From Nocardia arthritidis (GTDB lineage: Bacteria; Actinomycetota; Actinomycetes; Mycobacteriales; Mycobacteriaceae), in NCBI RefSeq assembly GCF_011801145.1, contig NZ_CP046172.1, positions 5,270,001-5,334,000 of the forward strand: a DNA stretch of 64,000 bases, given 5' to 3'. Under the pieces are notes generated by a model. The model saw only the letters and a program-made list of their open reading frames with translations, did not search any database and had not been told where the DNA came from. This document shows positions 29,755 through 38,973 of the stretch, in pieces (within the stretch, counting starts at the first letter, position 1; each line of letters begins with the position of its first letter). The position numbers and the translations under genes were made by a program.

Positions 29755-31953
29755 TCAGCCCGCCACGAGGGCACGAGGCACCAGTGCGGCGACGACCGGT
29801 GCGAGCGTCTCGGCATAGGTGACGGTGAGGTGGTTGTCGTCGCGGTAGATCAGGTCCTTGGCGGCGATCAGCGGGCAGCGATCGGCGGTGCAGAACAATG
29901 CGGTGAGATCGGCGTAGCGCCCGCCACCCGCCTCGGTCGCCGCCACCTCGTCCGCGATACCCGCGTCGTTCACGGCCACCGATCGGGTCGGCGCACAGGC
30001 GAGTGCGTCATCGAGGTGACCGGACAGGCAGGTCGGCACGGTGGTGTGCGGATCGGGAATCGGACCGAGCACCACAACGGCCGCACCGGTCGCGCGCAAC
30101 CGCGCCACCAGCCGCCGGAGGCTGTCGAGCCAGGCCGGATCGTAAGCGGTGAACCCGAAATCCGCGCCGTAGCGCCGCGACATGCTCATGACGATCAGCC
30201 GTGGACGTTCGGTGCGCAACCGATCCATGACGAGCGTGCGCCACTGCTCGCATTCGGTGTATTCGCGACCGAGGTACGGGCTGTCGATGGGTAATTCGAG
30301 CAGCGGGCAGGTGACCTTGCTCATCGTCTCCAGGCGCCAATTTCGCTGCGCGGCAATCTTTTCGAATGCCGGACTCCACATGGCCGCGTGCGAGTCGCCG
30401 ACCAGGGCCACCGTGGTGGCCGATCCGGCGTCGCCCGCGACGCATTCGGGCTGACCGAGATCACGCCAGGAACGCACGCATCCGTTGTCGAATACCCTCG
30501 CCCGGTCCCCCGGCGCATCCGCCAGCGCCGGGGTGAGATTCGAAGGGACGGCCCGAGTTTCGGCCGAGGCGACGATCGCGGCCTGCACCTGCGCGATCAG
30601 CCGTGCGGCCGGATCGGCGGTGGGCGACGGTCCGACCGTCGGCGACGATTCGCCCGAGGGCGTGGGTTCGGCCGTGACAGTGAGCGCCTCCGCCGCTGCG
30701 CCACGGCCGACCGGGGCGGGTACCAGGACGAGCAGCGCTGTGCTCACCGCACCCGCGGCGACCGTCACCGCGGCGCCGCAGGCGAGACTGTGCGCCGCCG
30801 AACGCCGCAGCGGCGCCGCGAAACGAATCGGGTTCTCGATCAGCCGCAGCGTCAGGACCGCCAGCGCACCCGACAGTCCGACCGCGCCAACGGAATCCAT
30901 CGGACCGAGCGGATGGCCGAGCGCCGCGGGCGCGAGAGTCAGCACCGGCCAGTGCCACAGATACCAGGAGTAGGACAACCGCCCGAGCGCCCGCATCGGC
31001 GGCAGCGCGAGCATTCGGCCGACGCCGAAATATGGTGCGCCACAACCACCGACGATGACGAGCGCGGTTCCGGCGACGGGTAGCAGCGCGGCGGTGCCCG
31101 GATACGGCGTCGCACTGCCCAGGTGTACGCAACCGAAGACGATCGAGCCGAGTCCGAGCCAACCGGCGACGGTGCTCAGCGGCGCGGGCAATCGGCGCCA
31201 GACCGGTACCGATAGCGCGATCAGCCCACCCGCCGCCAGCTCCCAGGCCCGTGCGGGCAGGGCGAAGAAGGCCCAGGGCGGCGACGTACGCGTCCAACTC
31301 AGCGAGATCGACCAGGATGCCGCCGAAATCAGCACGAGCACCGCGAAATACGGCAACGCCGTCCGCCGCGCATGCCGCCCGCCTCCGCGCCTGAGCAACC
31401 AGGCGATGCCGAGAATGACCGCGGGCCAAAGCAAATAGAACTGCTCCTCCACGCCCAGCGACCAGTAGTGCTGGAACGGCGACGGCGGCGCATCGGCATT
31501 CAGATAGTCGGTGCCGCGCACGGCCAGCCGATAGTTGCCCGCGTAGAGCGCGCTCGCGATACCGTCGCCGAGCACGGCACGGGCCCGCAACGGCGGCAAC
31601 AGCGCCGCGGCCGTAATTCCCGTGACCACCAGGACAATTCCCGCGACGGGCAGCAGCCGCCGCGCCCGAGCACCGTAGAACCGCGCCAAATCAACCCGGC
31701 CGGTATCCCGCACTTCCCGCCACAGCATGCCGGTGATCAGGAATCCGGAAATCACGAAAAAGGTATCCACACCGACGAATCCGCCGCCGATTCCGGGCAG
31801 CCCCGCGTGGAACAGCACGACCGCGAGCACCGCGACCGCCCGCAACCCCTCGATATCGGACCGGAAGACCCGCTCCGGCCGAGCACCGGCCGCCCGTGAC
31901 TCGGCCCGCCGAATTCCCGGCCCCCGATCCACGGCTGCCACCATGGCAAGCAT
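29755..31953 (-). CDS. AT3-SGNH membrane acyltransferase (OafA-like)
   Basis: A 732-residue two-part enzyme. Residues about 30-370 are an acyltransferase-3 membrane domain. It has FRSDIEGLRAVAVLAVVLFH, where the conserved Arg and the His-containing region lie, VDTFFVISGFLITGM, and further on SLGVEEQFYLLWP. After a Pro/Ser/Thr linker (about 415-445) comes a periplasmic-type SGNH domain with VALVGDSHAAMWSP (nucleophile Ser) and DDNHLTVTYAE (Asp/His). Such proteins O-acylate cell-surface glycans, peptidoglycan or glycolipids, moving acetyl from inside to outside. The surface target is unknown. It lies upstream of the PepSY gene but is separated from it by the iron box. Confidence 0.9.
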   Translation of the reverse strand: MLAMVAAVDRGPGIRRAESRAAGARPERVFRSDIEGLRAVAVLAVVLFHAGLPGIGGGFVGVDTFFVISGFLITGMLWREVRDTGRVDLARFYGARARRLLPVAGIVLVVTGITAAALLPPLRARAVLGDGIASALYAGNYRLAVRGTDYLNADAPPSPFQHYWSLGVEEQFYLLWPAVILGIAWLLRRGGGRHARRTALPYFAVLVLISAASWSISLSWTRTSPPWAFFALPARAWELAAGGLIALSVPVWRRLPAPLSTVAGWLGLGSIVFGCVHLGSATPYPGTAALLPVAGTALVIVGGCGAPYFGVGRMLALPPMRALGRLSYSWYLWHWPVLTLAPAALGHPLGPMDSVGAVGLSGALAVLTLRLIENPIRFAAPLRRSAAHSLACGAAVTVAAGAVSTALLVLVPAPVGRGAAAEALTVTAEPTPSGESSPTVGPSPTADPAARLIAQVQAAIVASAETRAVPSNLTPALADAPGDRARVFDNGCVRSWRDLGQPECVAGDAGSATTVALVGDSHAAMWSPAFEKIAAQRNWRLETMSKVTCPLLELPIDSPYLGREYTECEQWRTLVMDRLRTERPRLIVMSMSRRYGADFGFTAYDPAWLDSLRRLVARLRATGAAVVVLGPIPDPHTTVPTCLSGHLDDALACAPTRSVAVNDAGIADEVAATEAGGGRYADLTALFCTADRCPLIAAKDLIYRDDNHLTVTYAETLAPVVAALVPRALVAG

Positions 31954-32128
31954 GGTGTCGGCCGATTCGGTGGTACCGCAACAACTTCAAGCCTGTCTAA
32001 CAGCGATTGCGGACGCCCTTACGAGCGGAGTCGTTCAGGCGGCTCCGGCGATCACCTGGACGGCCCGCGGGCCACCGTCGGCCGGACCGCGCGTACCGTC
32101 GGCGATCAAGATCGCGAAAAGGGTTGGA

Positions 32129-33478
32129 GTGGAATTGAACAGGGACAGGGCACTGATCGCGGCGGCGCTGGGCGTGATCCTGATGACGGGATCGGCGTTG
32201 CCCGCGCACGCGGATACGGGCGCGACGGTCACGATCGACTTCAACGCGGCGGGCATGCCGACACCGGCGACCTCGATCGGAACCTCGATTACCGGCTACG
32301 GCCAGGGCGATTACATCACCAACAGCCAGAACCACCGCGCCAGGATGGCCGCGCTCGCGCCGCGAACGCTGCGGATGGAGCTGGCCTACGCGACGCCCGG
32401 CGATCCGGCCAGCCATCTGCAATGCGGCGGCGACCACTGCGCGACCGACCAATCCGCCGACGACTGGGTGTCCGCCATGGTCGGATTGGGCGCCGCCCCG
32501 ACCATCGTCCTGCCCTTGGACGGCAGGCATGCCGCGCAGCTCGACGTCACCGACGCGGTGAACATCTACAAGCATTTCGCCGCGACCGCCACCCCGGTGA
32601 CGCGGTTCATCGTCGGCAATGAGCTGGACAACAGTTACAACCCGAAGCATATGGCCGCCACCGAATACAGCTCGCGGTTCAATCAGATCAACGACGCGCT
32701 CAAGGCGATCAACTCCAATATCACCATCGGTGGTCCGGCCTTGGCCTCCTACAACACCGGATACCTGGACACCTTCCTGGCCAACTCCGGCCAGCGCGCC
32801 GACTTCATCGATATCCACGATTACGGACAGGGCGGCGACACCAACTACTCCGACGCGGATCTGCTCGGCAAGGTCGTGCGCGGCTACGGCACGACCCTGG
32901 CCGATATGCGCGCCAGGATCGACGCCGCGGTGCCCGGCCGCGCGATCGGCATGCAGATCGGCGAATTCAACCTGTCCTGGTCGGGCGACCCACGCACGCT
33001 CACCCATTTCAACACCGTCTGGGGCGCGGCCGTGCTCGGCACCATCCTCGGAAAGGGCGCTGTCGCACTGCAATACGGTGACAAGAACGGGCAGCTCGGC
33101 CTCACCAGCGAGAACGGCGAAGGAGGATTCGCACGGAATCAGCCGCTGCCGATCTACCACGGGATCGGCATGTTCACCGGCGAGGGGCTGTTCCGCTCGT
33201 TCGGCGCGAGCATGATCCCCACCAAATCCGATACGGCGACCCTTTACGCATTCGCATCGACCAATCAGCGAAATATCGTGCTGGTCAACACCGCGACGAC
33301 CACCCAACCGACCACCGTCAACTATCAGGGTCTGTCGGCGGGCAGCGCCGTCGAATGGCAGAGCACCGACACGAACGCCAACGCACCCCAGAACATCGGC
33401 ACCATCACCATCGACGGCACCGGCCCGATATCCCTCACCCTGCCCCCGATGTCGGTGACCACCATCCTCATCGGCTGA
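32129..33478 (+). CDS. Secreted clan-A TIM-barrel glycosidase-like protein
   Basis: A protein of about 449 residues starting at GTG 32129 (or TTG 32135), with signal peptide ALIAAALGVILMTGSALPAHA. The barrel domain shows the two clan-A carboxylates: VTRFIVGNELDNSYN (acid/base Glu after Asn-like context) and GMQIGEFNLSWSG (nucleophile Glu). ADFIDIHDYGQGGD and VALQYGDKNGQLGLTSENG lie between or after them. The last about 90 residues are a small beta-domain (NQRNIVLVNTATTTQPTTVN) typical of GH39/GH30-like enzymes. It likely cleaves a beta-linked polysaccharide outside the cell. The GH family is not assigned with certainty. Confidence 0.78.
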   Translation: MELNRDRALIAAALGVILMTGSALPAHADTGATVTIDFNAAGMPTPATSIGTSITGYGQGDYITNSQNHRARMAALAPRTLRMELAYATPGDPASHLQCGGDHCATDQSADDWVSAMVGLGAAPTIVLPLDGRHAAQLDVTDAVNIYKHFAATATPVTRFIVGNELDNSYNPKHMAATEYSSRFNQINDALKAINSNITIGGPALASYNTGYLDTFLANSGQRADFIDIHDYGQGGDTNYSDADLLGKVVRGYGTTLADMRARIDAAVPGRAIGMQIGEFNLSWSGDPRTLTHFNTVWGAAVLGTILGKGAVALQYGDKNGQLGLTSENGEGGFARNQPLPIYHGIGMFTGEGLFRSFGASMIPTKSDTATLYAFASTNQRNIVLVNTATTTQPTTVNYQGLSAGSAVEWQSTDTNANAPQNIGTITIDGTGPISLTLPPMSVTTILIG

Positions 33479-33488
33479 TCCGGAGTAC

Positions 33489-34349
33489 TCAACGAAAGCG
33501 CCGCGCGATCGCCGTCGCGATCGCGTCCGGTGCGTGTTCCTGGATGAAATGCCGAGCGTTCGGCAGCTCGACTATGTCGAGATCGGTGAAGGCGGAGCGC
33601 ATTCGGGGGATGCAGTCGTTCGGACGGAACACCATGTCACGCATCCCCCACACCAAAAGGGTCGGCTTATCGCCGAGTTGGGCGGGCACGTCGCGGGCGA
33701 GTTGGTCCAGCAGCGGGCGGGCGGCGCGAATCTCCTTGGGCATCACGGCAAGTCCGCGCCGGGCGGCCGCAGTTGGCTGCACGGCGCGATAGTGGTCGGC
33801 CTCGGCCGGGGTGAGCGTGTGCCCCAGCTCCCCGAGCAACACGCGCTCGATGAGGAAATTCCGCTCGAGGATCCGCCGCTGCATCGGACGACTGCTCATG
33901 ACCATGCTGAAGGCCCGATTCGCGAGCGCTTCGATCGGCCAGAATACGGTGTTGCCCAACACGATTCCGCGCACACGGTCCGCGCGCTCGGTGACCGCGC
34001 CGAGACCGATCGGCCCGCCCCAATCGTGTCCCATCAGTACGAAGCCGTCCAGCCGCAGATGATCGATCAGCTCGCCGAGGACCGCGGTGTGTTCGGCGAC
34101 GGTGTAACCGAAACCCGCAGGGCGCTCGGACAATCCGAAACCCAGGTAGTCGACGGCGACACACCGATACCGGTCGCGCAGCCGCCGCACGATATGGCGG
34201 TAGAGGAAACTCCACGCCGGAGCGCCGTGACAGAACAGGATCGTCGGCCCGGTCCCCTCGTCGATGTAGTGCACCCGGCCGACGGACGAGTCGAACCACC
34301 GCGACTCGAACGGATACAGGTCCCCGTCGGGAACGAAATCAATCAGCAT
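33489..34349 (-). CDS. Haloalkane-dehalogenase-like alpha/beta-hydrolase
   Basis: A 286-residue alpha/beta hydrolase. The oxyanion region is ILFCHGAPAWSFLYRHIVRR and the nucleophile is Asp, not Ser, in FVLMGHDWGGPIGLG. That is the dehalogenase/epoxide-hydrolase arrangement with a halide-binding Trp after the Asp. The catalytic His is in NARHFIQEHAPDAIA. These features favour the haloalkane dehalogenase family over esterases; an epoxide hydrolase role remains possible. The ATG at 34349 follows a perfect AAGGAGG. Twenty-one bases upstream is the palindrome TACTACATATGTAGTA, so its expression is probably controlled by a dedicated repressor encoded elsewhere. Confidence 0.83.
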   Translation of the reverse strand: MLIDFVPDGDLYPFESRWFDSSVGRVHYIDEGTGPTILFCHGAPAWSFLYRHIVRRLRDRYRCVAVDYLGFGLSERPAGFGYTVAEHTAVLGELIDHLRLDGFVLMGHDWGGPIGLGAVTERADRVRGIVLGNTVFWPIEALANRAFSMVMSSRPMQRRILERNFLIERVLLGELGHTLTPAEADHYRAVQPTAAARRGLAVMPKEIRAARPLLDQLARDVPAQLGDKPTLLVWGMRDMVFRPNDCIPRMRSAFTDLDIVELPNARHFIQEHAPDAIATAIARRFR

Positions 34350-34370
34350 TGGTCCCTCCTTCGGGCGCTA

Positions 34371-34386
34371 TACTACATATGTAGTA
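34371..34386. promoter_or_regulatory. BlaI/CopY-like palindrome TACTACATATGTAGTA
   Basis: A perfect 16-base palindrome lies 21 bases upstream of the dehalogenase-like gene and 67 bases before the frameshifted lipoprotein gene. Its core, TACA-N2-TGTA, is the box bound by the BlaI/MecI/CopY repressor family. A near-copy with a three-base spacer occurs at 47683-47699. Confidence 0.6.
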
Positions 34387-34453
34387 CGCGCCGGGCGTAA
34401 TGGTCCCGTATCGAATCGGGCGAATGCGGCGAAGCGCCCGTAGGATCCGCGGG

Positions 34454-35532
34454 GTGAGGAGAGCGATCGTTGCTGTCGTGATGCTGTTGTCGGGTGCTGT
34501 CGCGGGGTGTGCGTCCCCGCAGACGAACCCGGCCGGGCACAACCCGGCCGGGCACCCTGCGTATCCGACATTCCTGTCGGCACCGGACCGGGACACGGTC
34601 GCCCTGCGCGATACCTTCCGCCCGCTGGATCCGTGCGGTTACGTCGACGACGCGGTGATACAACGGATCGGGACACCGGCATACTTCGGTGCCACGGATT
34701 TTTTCGGCGACTGTGCTGTAGTCTTCCGTACCCCTGACAGTCCCAACCGTAGCTGGATCAACGCCGGGCCCGAATTCCCCCTGCTGCCGCCGACGCCTCA
34801 GCCCGACATCGGTCGAATCTTTTCTACGGCCTACCAATCCGAAAAAGACAGCTGCCAGGCGAGCGTGACCCTCGACGAAAAGCTGCGTTTCGACGTGGAC
34901 GTCAGGCATCTGCCCGATGCGTGCACGGTGGCGCGGGATCTCGCCCAAGCGGCTCGACCACCGGGCCGAGCGTCCGCTGCGAGCGACATCGCAACGCGCA
35001 TACATGAACTCGCGACTCGCCACCCTCGACCCCTGCGCCGTGCTCGGCAAACTCGGGCAGGGACACCGCCCTTCGCTGATGACGCAAGACAACGACCACC
35101 CCGCGCGGACCGGAGACGTCTACTTCAGGGCGCAATGGAATGCCGATCCGTGGGTATGTGCCTTCCAGTTGGACGATGGCAACCCCTCGACGTTCCAGAA
35201 CATCCAGTACAAGTTCGTCAACGACGAATACAAGTACGCCGTCAGCCACGTCGTGCAAGAGGGGCACCCGCGATGGGAAGGAAGTCGAGATCGGCGGACT
35301 GCGGGCCATCGAGAACGCCAAGGACGGCGACGCTTCTTCCTCCCTCGATGGCGTGTCTTACGGTTACTGCTCGATCGAAGTCACGGTCCCGCCGCAGCCG
35401 CCCGTGCCCGGTCTCGACCGCGACAACCCCGGGAAATTCGAGAAAATCCGGATCACGGCCAACAGCGGTTGCACCGCTGCTCGGGCCACTGCCGAAGAAC
35501 TCCTGCGGCTCTACCATCAGCTCCCAGGCTGA
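34454..35532 (+). pseudogene. DUF3558-like lipoprotein gene with two frameshifts
   Basis: Coding signal continues through three frames. From GTG 34454 to about 34945 it reads a lipoprotein signal (lipobox SGAVAGC) and a domain with FRPLDPCGYVDDAVIQRIG and FFGDCAVVF. From about 34945 to 35270, one frame over, it continues RLATLDPCAVLGKL and WVCAFQLDDGN. From about 35270 to the TGA at 35532, shifted again, it gives EVEIGGLRAIENAKDG and a Cys-containing end. Two similar DPC(A/G) repeats suggest a duplicated domain, as in DUF3558-type actinobacterial lipoproteins. It is either a decayed gene or carries two sequencing errors. The function of the family is unknown. Confidence 0.65.
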
Positions 35533-35608
35533 CCTGCGCAGTTGATCCGCATCCGCGAGCGGACGCCCGATATGAGTCCGCGAGACGGTCGGATCACCGA
35601 GGAACCGA

Positions 35609-35643
35609 CCGGGCGCTACCGTTCGGAATACGGTAGCGCCCGG
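35609..35643. terminator. Strong bidirectional stem-loop terminator
   Basis: CCGGGCGCTACCG and CGGTAGCGCCCGG form a perfect 13-pair stem with a nine-base loop. It lies between the frameshifted lipoprotein gene and the end of ectD, so it should terminate both. Confidence 0.75.
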
Positions 35644-35665
35644 CCGATTTCGGCGACGGCCGCGA

Positions 35666-36562
35666 TCAGATCACCGGCGTGAAATCGCGGCTGGCGAAAT
35701 AGGTGGGGCGGGGAGCGTCCGCCGCGTACGGCGCGTCGAGGGTGTTCTCGACGCTGTTGAACACGATGAACAGGTTGGAACGCGGGAACGGCGTGATGTT
35801 GTTCGCCGAACCGTGCATGATGTTCGAGTCGAACAGCAGTGCCGCACCGGCCTTTCCGGTGAACTGCGCGATGCCGTGCCGGTGCGCGAGCTCGGTGATG
35901 TCGGCGGGCGCGGGCACACCGATCTGCTGCTCGCGCAGCGACTCCTGGTAGTGCTTCGCCGGTGTGCGGCCCTGACACGGCACGAACGTACGATGCGATC
36001 CCGGGATCAGCATGAGGCTGCCGTTGTAGGGAACGTTGTCGCACAACGCGATCGAAAGGCTCACCGCGCGCGGTGACGGCATTCCGTCCTCGGCGTGCCA
36101 GGTCTCGAAATCGGAGTGCCAGTAGAATCCGGCGCCGCGGAATCCCGGCATATAGTTCACCCGGCTCTGATGGATGTACACCTCCGAGCCCAGCACCTGC
36201 CTGGCCAGCCCGGCGATCCGCGACTCCCGCACCAGATCCGCGATCAGCGGGCTGATCCGGTGTACCTCGAAGATCGAGCGCACCTCGTCCGAAGTCTTCT
36301 CGGTGATCACCCGCTCATCTCCGCGCAGCGCGGGATCGCTTGCCAGTCGGTCGATTTCGGCGGAGACCCGATCCACTTCGCCGATGGTCAGCAGACCGTC
36401 GATGATCGCGAAGCCGTTATCGCGGAAGCCGGCCAGCTCCGGGGTTTCCACGGCGCCCCACACCGTAGGGTCGGGCCGCTCGACGGCGACGGCCCGGTCC
36501 GCGGTGCGCGTCGGATACCGATCGACGGCCGACTCCGCGAAACGATTGTCACTCATGGTCAT
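35666..36562 (-). CDS. ectD: Ectoine 5-hydroxylase
   Basis: A 298-residue Fe(II)/2-oxoglutarate dioxygenase converting ectoine to 5-hydroxyectoine. The iron ligands are visible as His-x-Asp in GFYWHSDFETWHAEDGMPSP, a signature stretch of EctD, and the distal His in NIMHGSANNITP. VYIHQSRVNYMPGF and SLMLIPGSHRTFVPCQG are also characteristic. It is the last gene of ectABCD and overlaps the ectC stop by ATGA. 5-Hydroxyectoine protects against salt, heat and drying. Confidence 0.97.
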   Translation of the reverse strand: MTMSDNRFAESAVDRYPTRTADRAVAVERPDPTVWGAVETPELAGFRDNGFAIIDGLLTIGEVDRVSAEIDRLASDPALRGDERVITEKTSDEVRSIFEVHRISPLIADLVRESRIAGLARQVLGSEVYIHQSRVNYMPGFRGAGFYWHSDFETWHAEDGMPSPRAVSLSIALCDNVPYNGSLMLIPGSHRTFVPCQGRTPAKHYQESLREQQIGVPAPADITELAHRHGIAQFTGKAGAALLFDSNIMHGSANNITPFPRSNLFIVFNSVENTLDAPYAADAPRPTYFASRDFTPVI

Positions 36563-36966
36563 TCGGCAGCACTCCCATTTCCGACGGCGACCAGCGGATA
36601 GACGCCGTCCTCGTCATGAACCTCCTGCCCGGTGACCGGCGGGTTGAATACGCACATCATCCGCATGCCGACGCGGACCTCCAGCCGGTGCCGCTCGTGT
36701 CCGTCCAGCAGATACATCGAGCCGGGCCGCAGCTCGTAGCGGACGTCGTTGTCGAGATCGGTCAGCGTCCCTTCGCCTTCCACCAGCCAGACCGCCTCGA
36801 TGTGGTTGCGGTAGTGGAATTCGTGTACGGTGCCCGCCTCGATGGTCGTCTCGTGGAAGGAGAAGCCGACCCCGTCGCCGCCGAGCACGATTCGCTTACT
36901 GCGCCAACCGGTTCCGGCCACATCGCGCTCGGTTCCGGTGATTTCCTCGGTGCTGCGCACGATCAT
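36559..36966 (-). CDS. ectC: Ectoine synthase
   Basis: A 135-residue cupin enzyme, the usual EctC length. It closes N-gamma-acetyl-diaminobutyrate to ectoine by loss of water. It opens MIVRSTEEITGTERDVAGTG; the cupin metal/substrate region has FHETTIEAGTVHEFHYRNH and EAVWLVEGEGTLTDLD. LRPGSMYLLDGHERHRL and CVFNPPVTGQEVHDEDGVYP are typical of the family. It lies one base after the ectB stop and overlaps ectD. Confidence 0.97.
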   Translation of the reverse strand: MIVRSTEEITGTERDVAGTGWRSKRIVLGGDGVGFSFHETTIEAGTVHEFHYRNHIEAVWLVEGEGTLTDLDNDVRYELRPGSMYLLDGHERHRLEVRVGMRMMCVFNPPVTGQEVHDEDGVYPLVAVGNGSAAE

Positions 36967-36967
36967 G

Positions 36968-38236
36968 TCAGCGCCCCGCTCCGATGGTGGTGGTCACGGC
37001 CGCGCTGAGGATATCGAGGCCCTCGGTGAGCTCCGCGTCGGTGATCGTCAGCGGCGGAAGCAGTTTCACCACTTCGTCGCAGGGACCCGACGTCTCCAGC
37101 AGCAGGCCGTTCTCGAATGCCCACTGGCACACCTTGCCCGCGACCGATGCGTCGTCGAAGGCCAGGCCGTGTACCAAACCCCTTCCGCGCGTGGTGATTC
37201 CGTCGGACAAATCGGCCAGACCACGCAATGCTTCGCCGACGATCGCACCCTTGCGCAACGTGTCCTGCTCCAGCCGGTCATCCGCCCAGTACTGGTCGAG
37301 GGCCGCCTGAGCGGTGACGAAGGCCGGGTTGTTGCCGCGGAAGGTGCCATTGTGCTCACCGGGCGCCCACTGGTCGAGTTCCGGCCGCATCAGCACCAGC
37401 GCGAGCGGTAAACCGTAGCCGCCGATCGACTTCGACAGCGTCACGATATCCGGTGTGATGCCCGCGGTCTCGAAGGAGAAGAACGGCCCGGTGCGACCGC
37501 AGCCCATCTGCACGTCGTCGACGATGAGCAGAATGCCTCGGGCCGAGCATAGTTGGGCGAGATGGCGCAGCCACTCCGGACGGGCCAGGTTCACCCCGCC
37601 CTCACCCTGCACGCATTCGACGATGACCGCCGCCGGGGTGTCGATGCCCGAGGACGCGTCGTCGAGGGCGCGCTCGATCCACGCCAGATCGATATCGCCG
37701 GTGTCGAAATATCCGTCGTAGGGCATCGGCGTCGCGTGCACCAGCGGCACCCCGGCGCCCGCCCGCTTGGCGGCATTGCCGGTCACCGCGAGCGAGCCGA
37801 GCGTCATCCCGTGAAATGCGTTGGTGAAGTGGACGATTCCGGTGCGTCCGGTCACCTTGCGGGCCAGTTTCAGCGCCGCCTCCACCGCATTCGTTCCGGT
37901 GGGTCCGGGGAACTGCACCTTGTAGTCGAGCCCGCGCGGCGCGAGCACCACTTCGTAGAGCGTGCGCAGGAAGTCGCGCTTGGCCACGGTGGACATATCG
38001 AGTCCGTGGGTAATGCCGTCGCGCGCAATGTATTCGAGCAGAGCCGCCTTCAGTCGCGGGTTGTTGTGCCCGTAGTTGAGCGCGCCCGCGCCGGCGAAGA
38101 AGTCGAGGTAGTCGCGGCCGTCCTCGTCGCGCAACCGCGCGCCACGGGCGGTGTCGAAGACGGTCGGCCAGGCGCGGCAGTAGCCTCGGACGTTCGATTC
38201 CAGCAGTTCGAATATCGTCACTTCAGCAGTTGTCAT
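36968..38236 (-). CDS. ectB: Diaminobutyrate-2-oxoglutarate transaminase
   Basis: A 422-residue class III aminotransferase that makes L-2,4-diaminobutyrate from aspartate semialdehyde using glutamate, the first ectoine step. Visible marks are [52 protein letters not shown] and the PLP Lys in [17 protein letters not shown]. The ATG at 38236 has AGGAG upstream and overlaps the ectA stop. A longer open frame upstream is not part of the gene. Confidence 0.97.
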   Translation of the reverse strand: MTTAEVTIFELLESNVRGYCRAWPTVFDTARGARLRDEDGRDYLDFFAGAGALNYGHNNPRLKAALLEYIARDGITHGLDMSTVAKRDFLRTLYEVVLAPRGLDYKVQFPGPTGTNAVEAALKLARKVTGRTGIVHFTNAFHGMTLGSLAVTGNAAKRAGAGVPLVHATPMPYDGYFDTGDIDLAWIERALDDASSGIDTPAAVIVECVQGEGGVNLARPEWLRHLAQLCSARGILLIVDDVQMGCGRTGPFFSFETAGITPDIVTLSKSIGGYGLPLALVLMRPELDQWAPGEHNGTFRGNNPAFVTAQAALDQYWADDRLEQDTLRKGAIVGEALRGLADLSDGITTRGRGLVHGLAFDDASVAGKVCQWAFENGLLLETSGPCDEVVKLLPPLTITDAELTEGLDILSAAVTTTIGAGR

Positions 38237-38814
38237 CGGTGTATCTCCTGTCGGTTCAACGGCGCGATCCGGTACAGCTCTTCGGCGGCATGCCGGTCGG
38301 GGAAATCGGCGGCTTCGAACAGCGGGCGCTGGGTCAGTTGCGCACCGTGGCGGCGGGCCAGCGACGTGAACATCGCGATGGACGCCCGATTGTCCGGCGA
38401 GATGGTGGTCTCGAGCTTCGAAACACCCTGGCGCACAAGGCTGCCGACCAGATGGTCGAGCATGGCCGCGCCCGCGCCGCGCCCGCGGCAGCGGTGCTCC
38501 ACCGCGACCTGCCAGACGAAAAGGGTGTCCCGCGCCGCGGGCCGCAGGTAGCCGCTGACGAAACCGACTACCTCGCCGGCCATTTCCGCGACGACGGATG
38601 TGGTGCGAAAGTCGCGACACCACAGCACATATGCGTAGCTCGAGTTCAGGTCGAGCACCCGGGAATCCCGTGCGATCCGCCACATCGCCGCACCGTCCGC
38701 GGCGACCGGATGCCGGACGACCGGCCTCGTGTCGATGGAATGCGAAGGCGCGGTAGTGGAAATCGGCGCGCTCCGCGAGGATTGCTGCGTTTGCGTGCTT
38801 GATTCGTTGTGCAT
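38233..38814 (-). CDS. ectA: Diaminobutyrate acetyltransferase
   Basis: A GNAT-family enzyme of about 193 residues that acetylates diaminobutyrate at the gamma nitrogen. The core shows [30 protein letters not shown] and [20 protein letters not shown] (the acetyl-CoA loop). [20 protein letters not shown] is also characteristic of EctA. ATG 38814 is preferred because it gives near-normal length. An in-frame ATG at 38934 would add 40 residues and overlap the putative GlnR-type box. It heads the ectABCD operon; all four genes overlap or touch. Confidence 0.95.
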   Translation of the reverse strand: MHNESSTQTQQSSRSAPISTTAPSHSIDTRPVVRHPVAADGAAMWRIARDSRVLDLNSSYAYVLWCRDFRTTSVVAEMAGEVVGFVSGYLRPAARDTLFVWQVAVEHRCRGRGAGAAMLDHLVGSLVRQGVSKLETTISPDNRASIAMFTSLARRHGAQLTQRPLFEAADFPDRHAAEELYRIAPLNRQEIHR

Positions 38815-38873
38815 GACGAATCCAGGCTTGCCGACGAACTTTGAGATCATCGGGGCGAGAACATTACAGTCGT

Positions 38874-38889
38874 GTGACATCCGGGTCAC
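38874..38889. promoter_or_regulatory. GlnR-like box upstream of ectA
   Basis: GTGAC-N6-GTCAC (GTGACATCCGGGTCAC) lies 60 bases before the ectA start. GlnR boxes of actinobacteria are pairs of GTNAC/GNNAC half-sites six bases apart, and GlnR control of ectABCD has been reported in Streptomyces. Assignment rests on motif and position only. Confidence 0.5.
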
Positions 38890-38973
38890 GAGCTGCGAAA
38901 TCATGTGTTCTCGGACACGAAAGGTTTGAACCATCCGGCGAATGGCTAAGGAACTCAGGGAAATTCGGGTCGA

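Noticed and set aside
36968..38683. A longer EctB with about 150 extra N-terminal residues
   Set aside because: The extension is the shadow of ectA. ATG 38236 with AGGAG gives the normal EctB length and the usual overlap with ectA.
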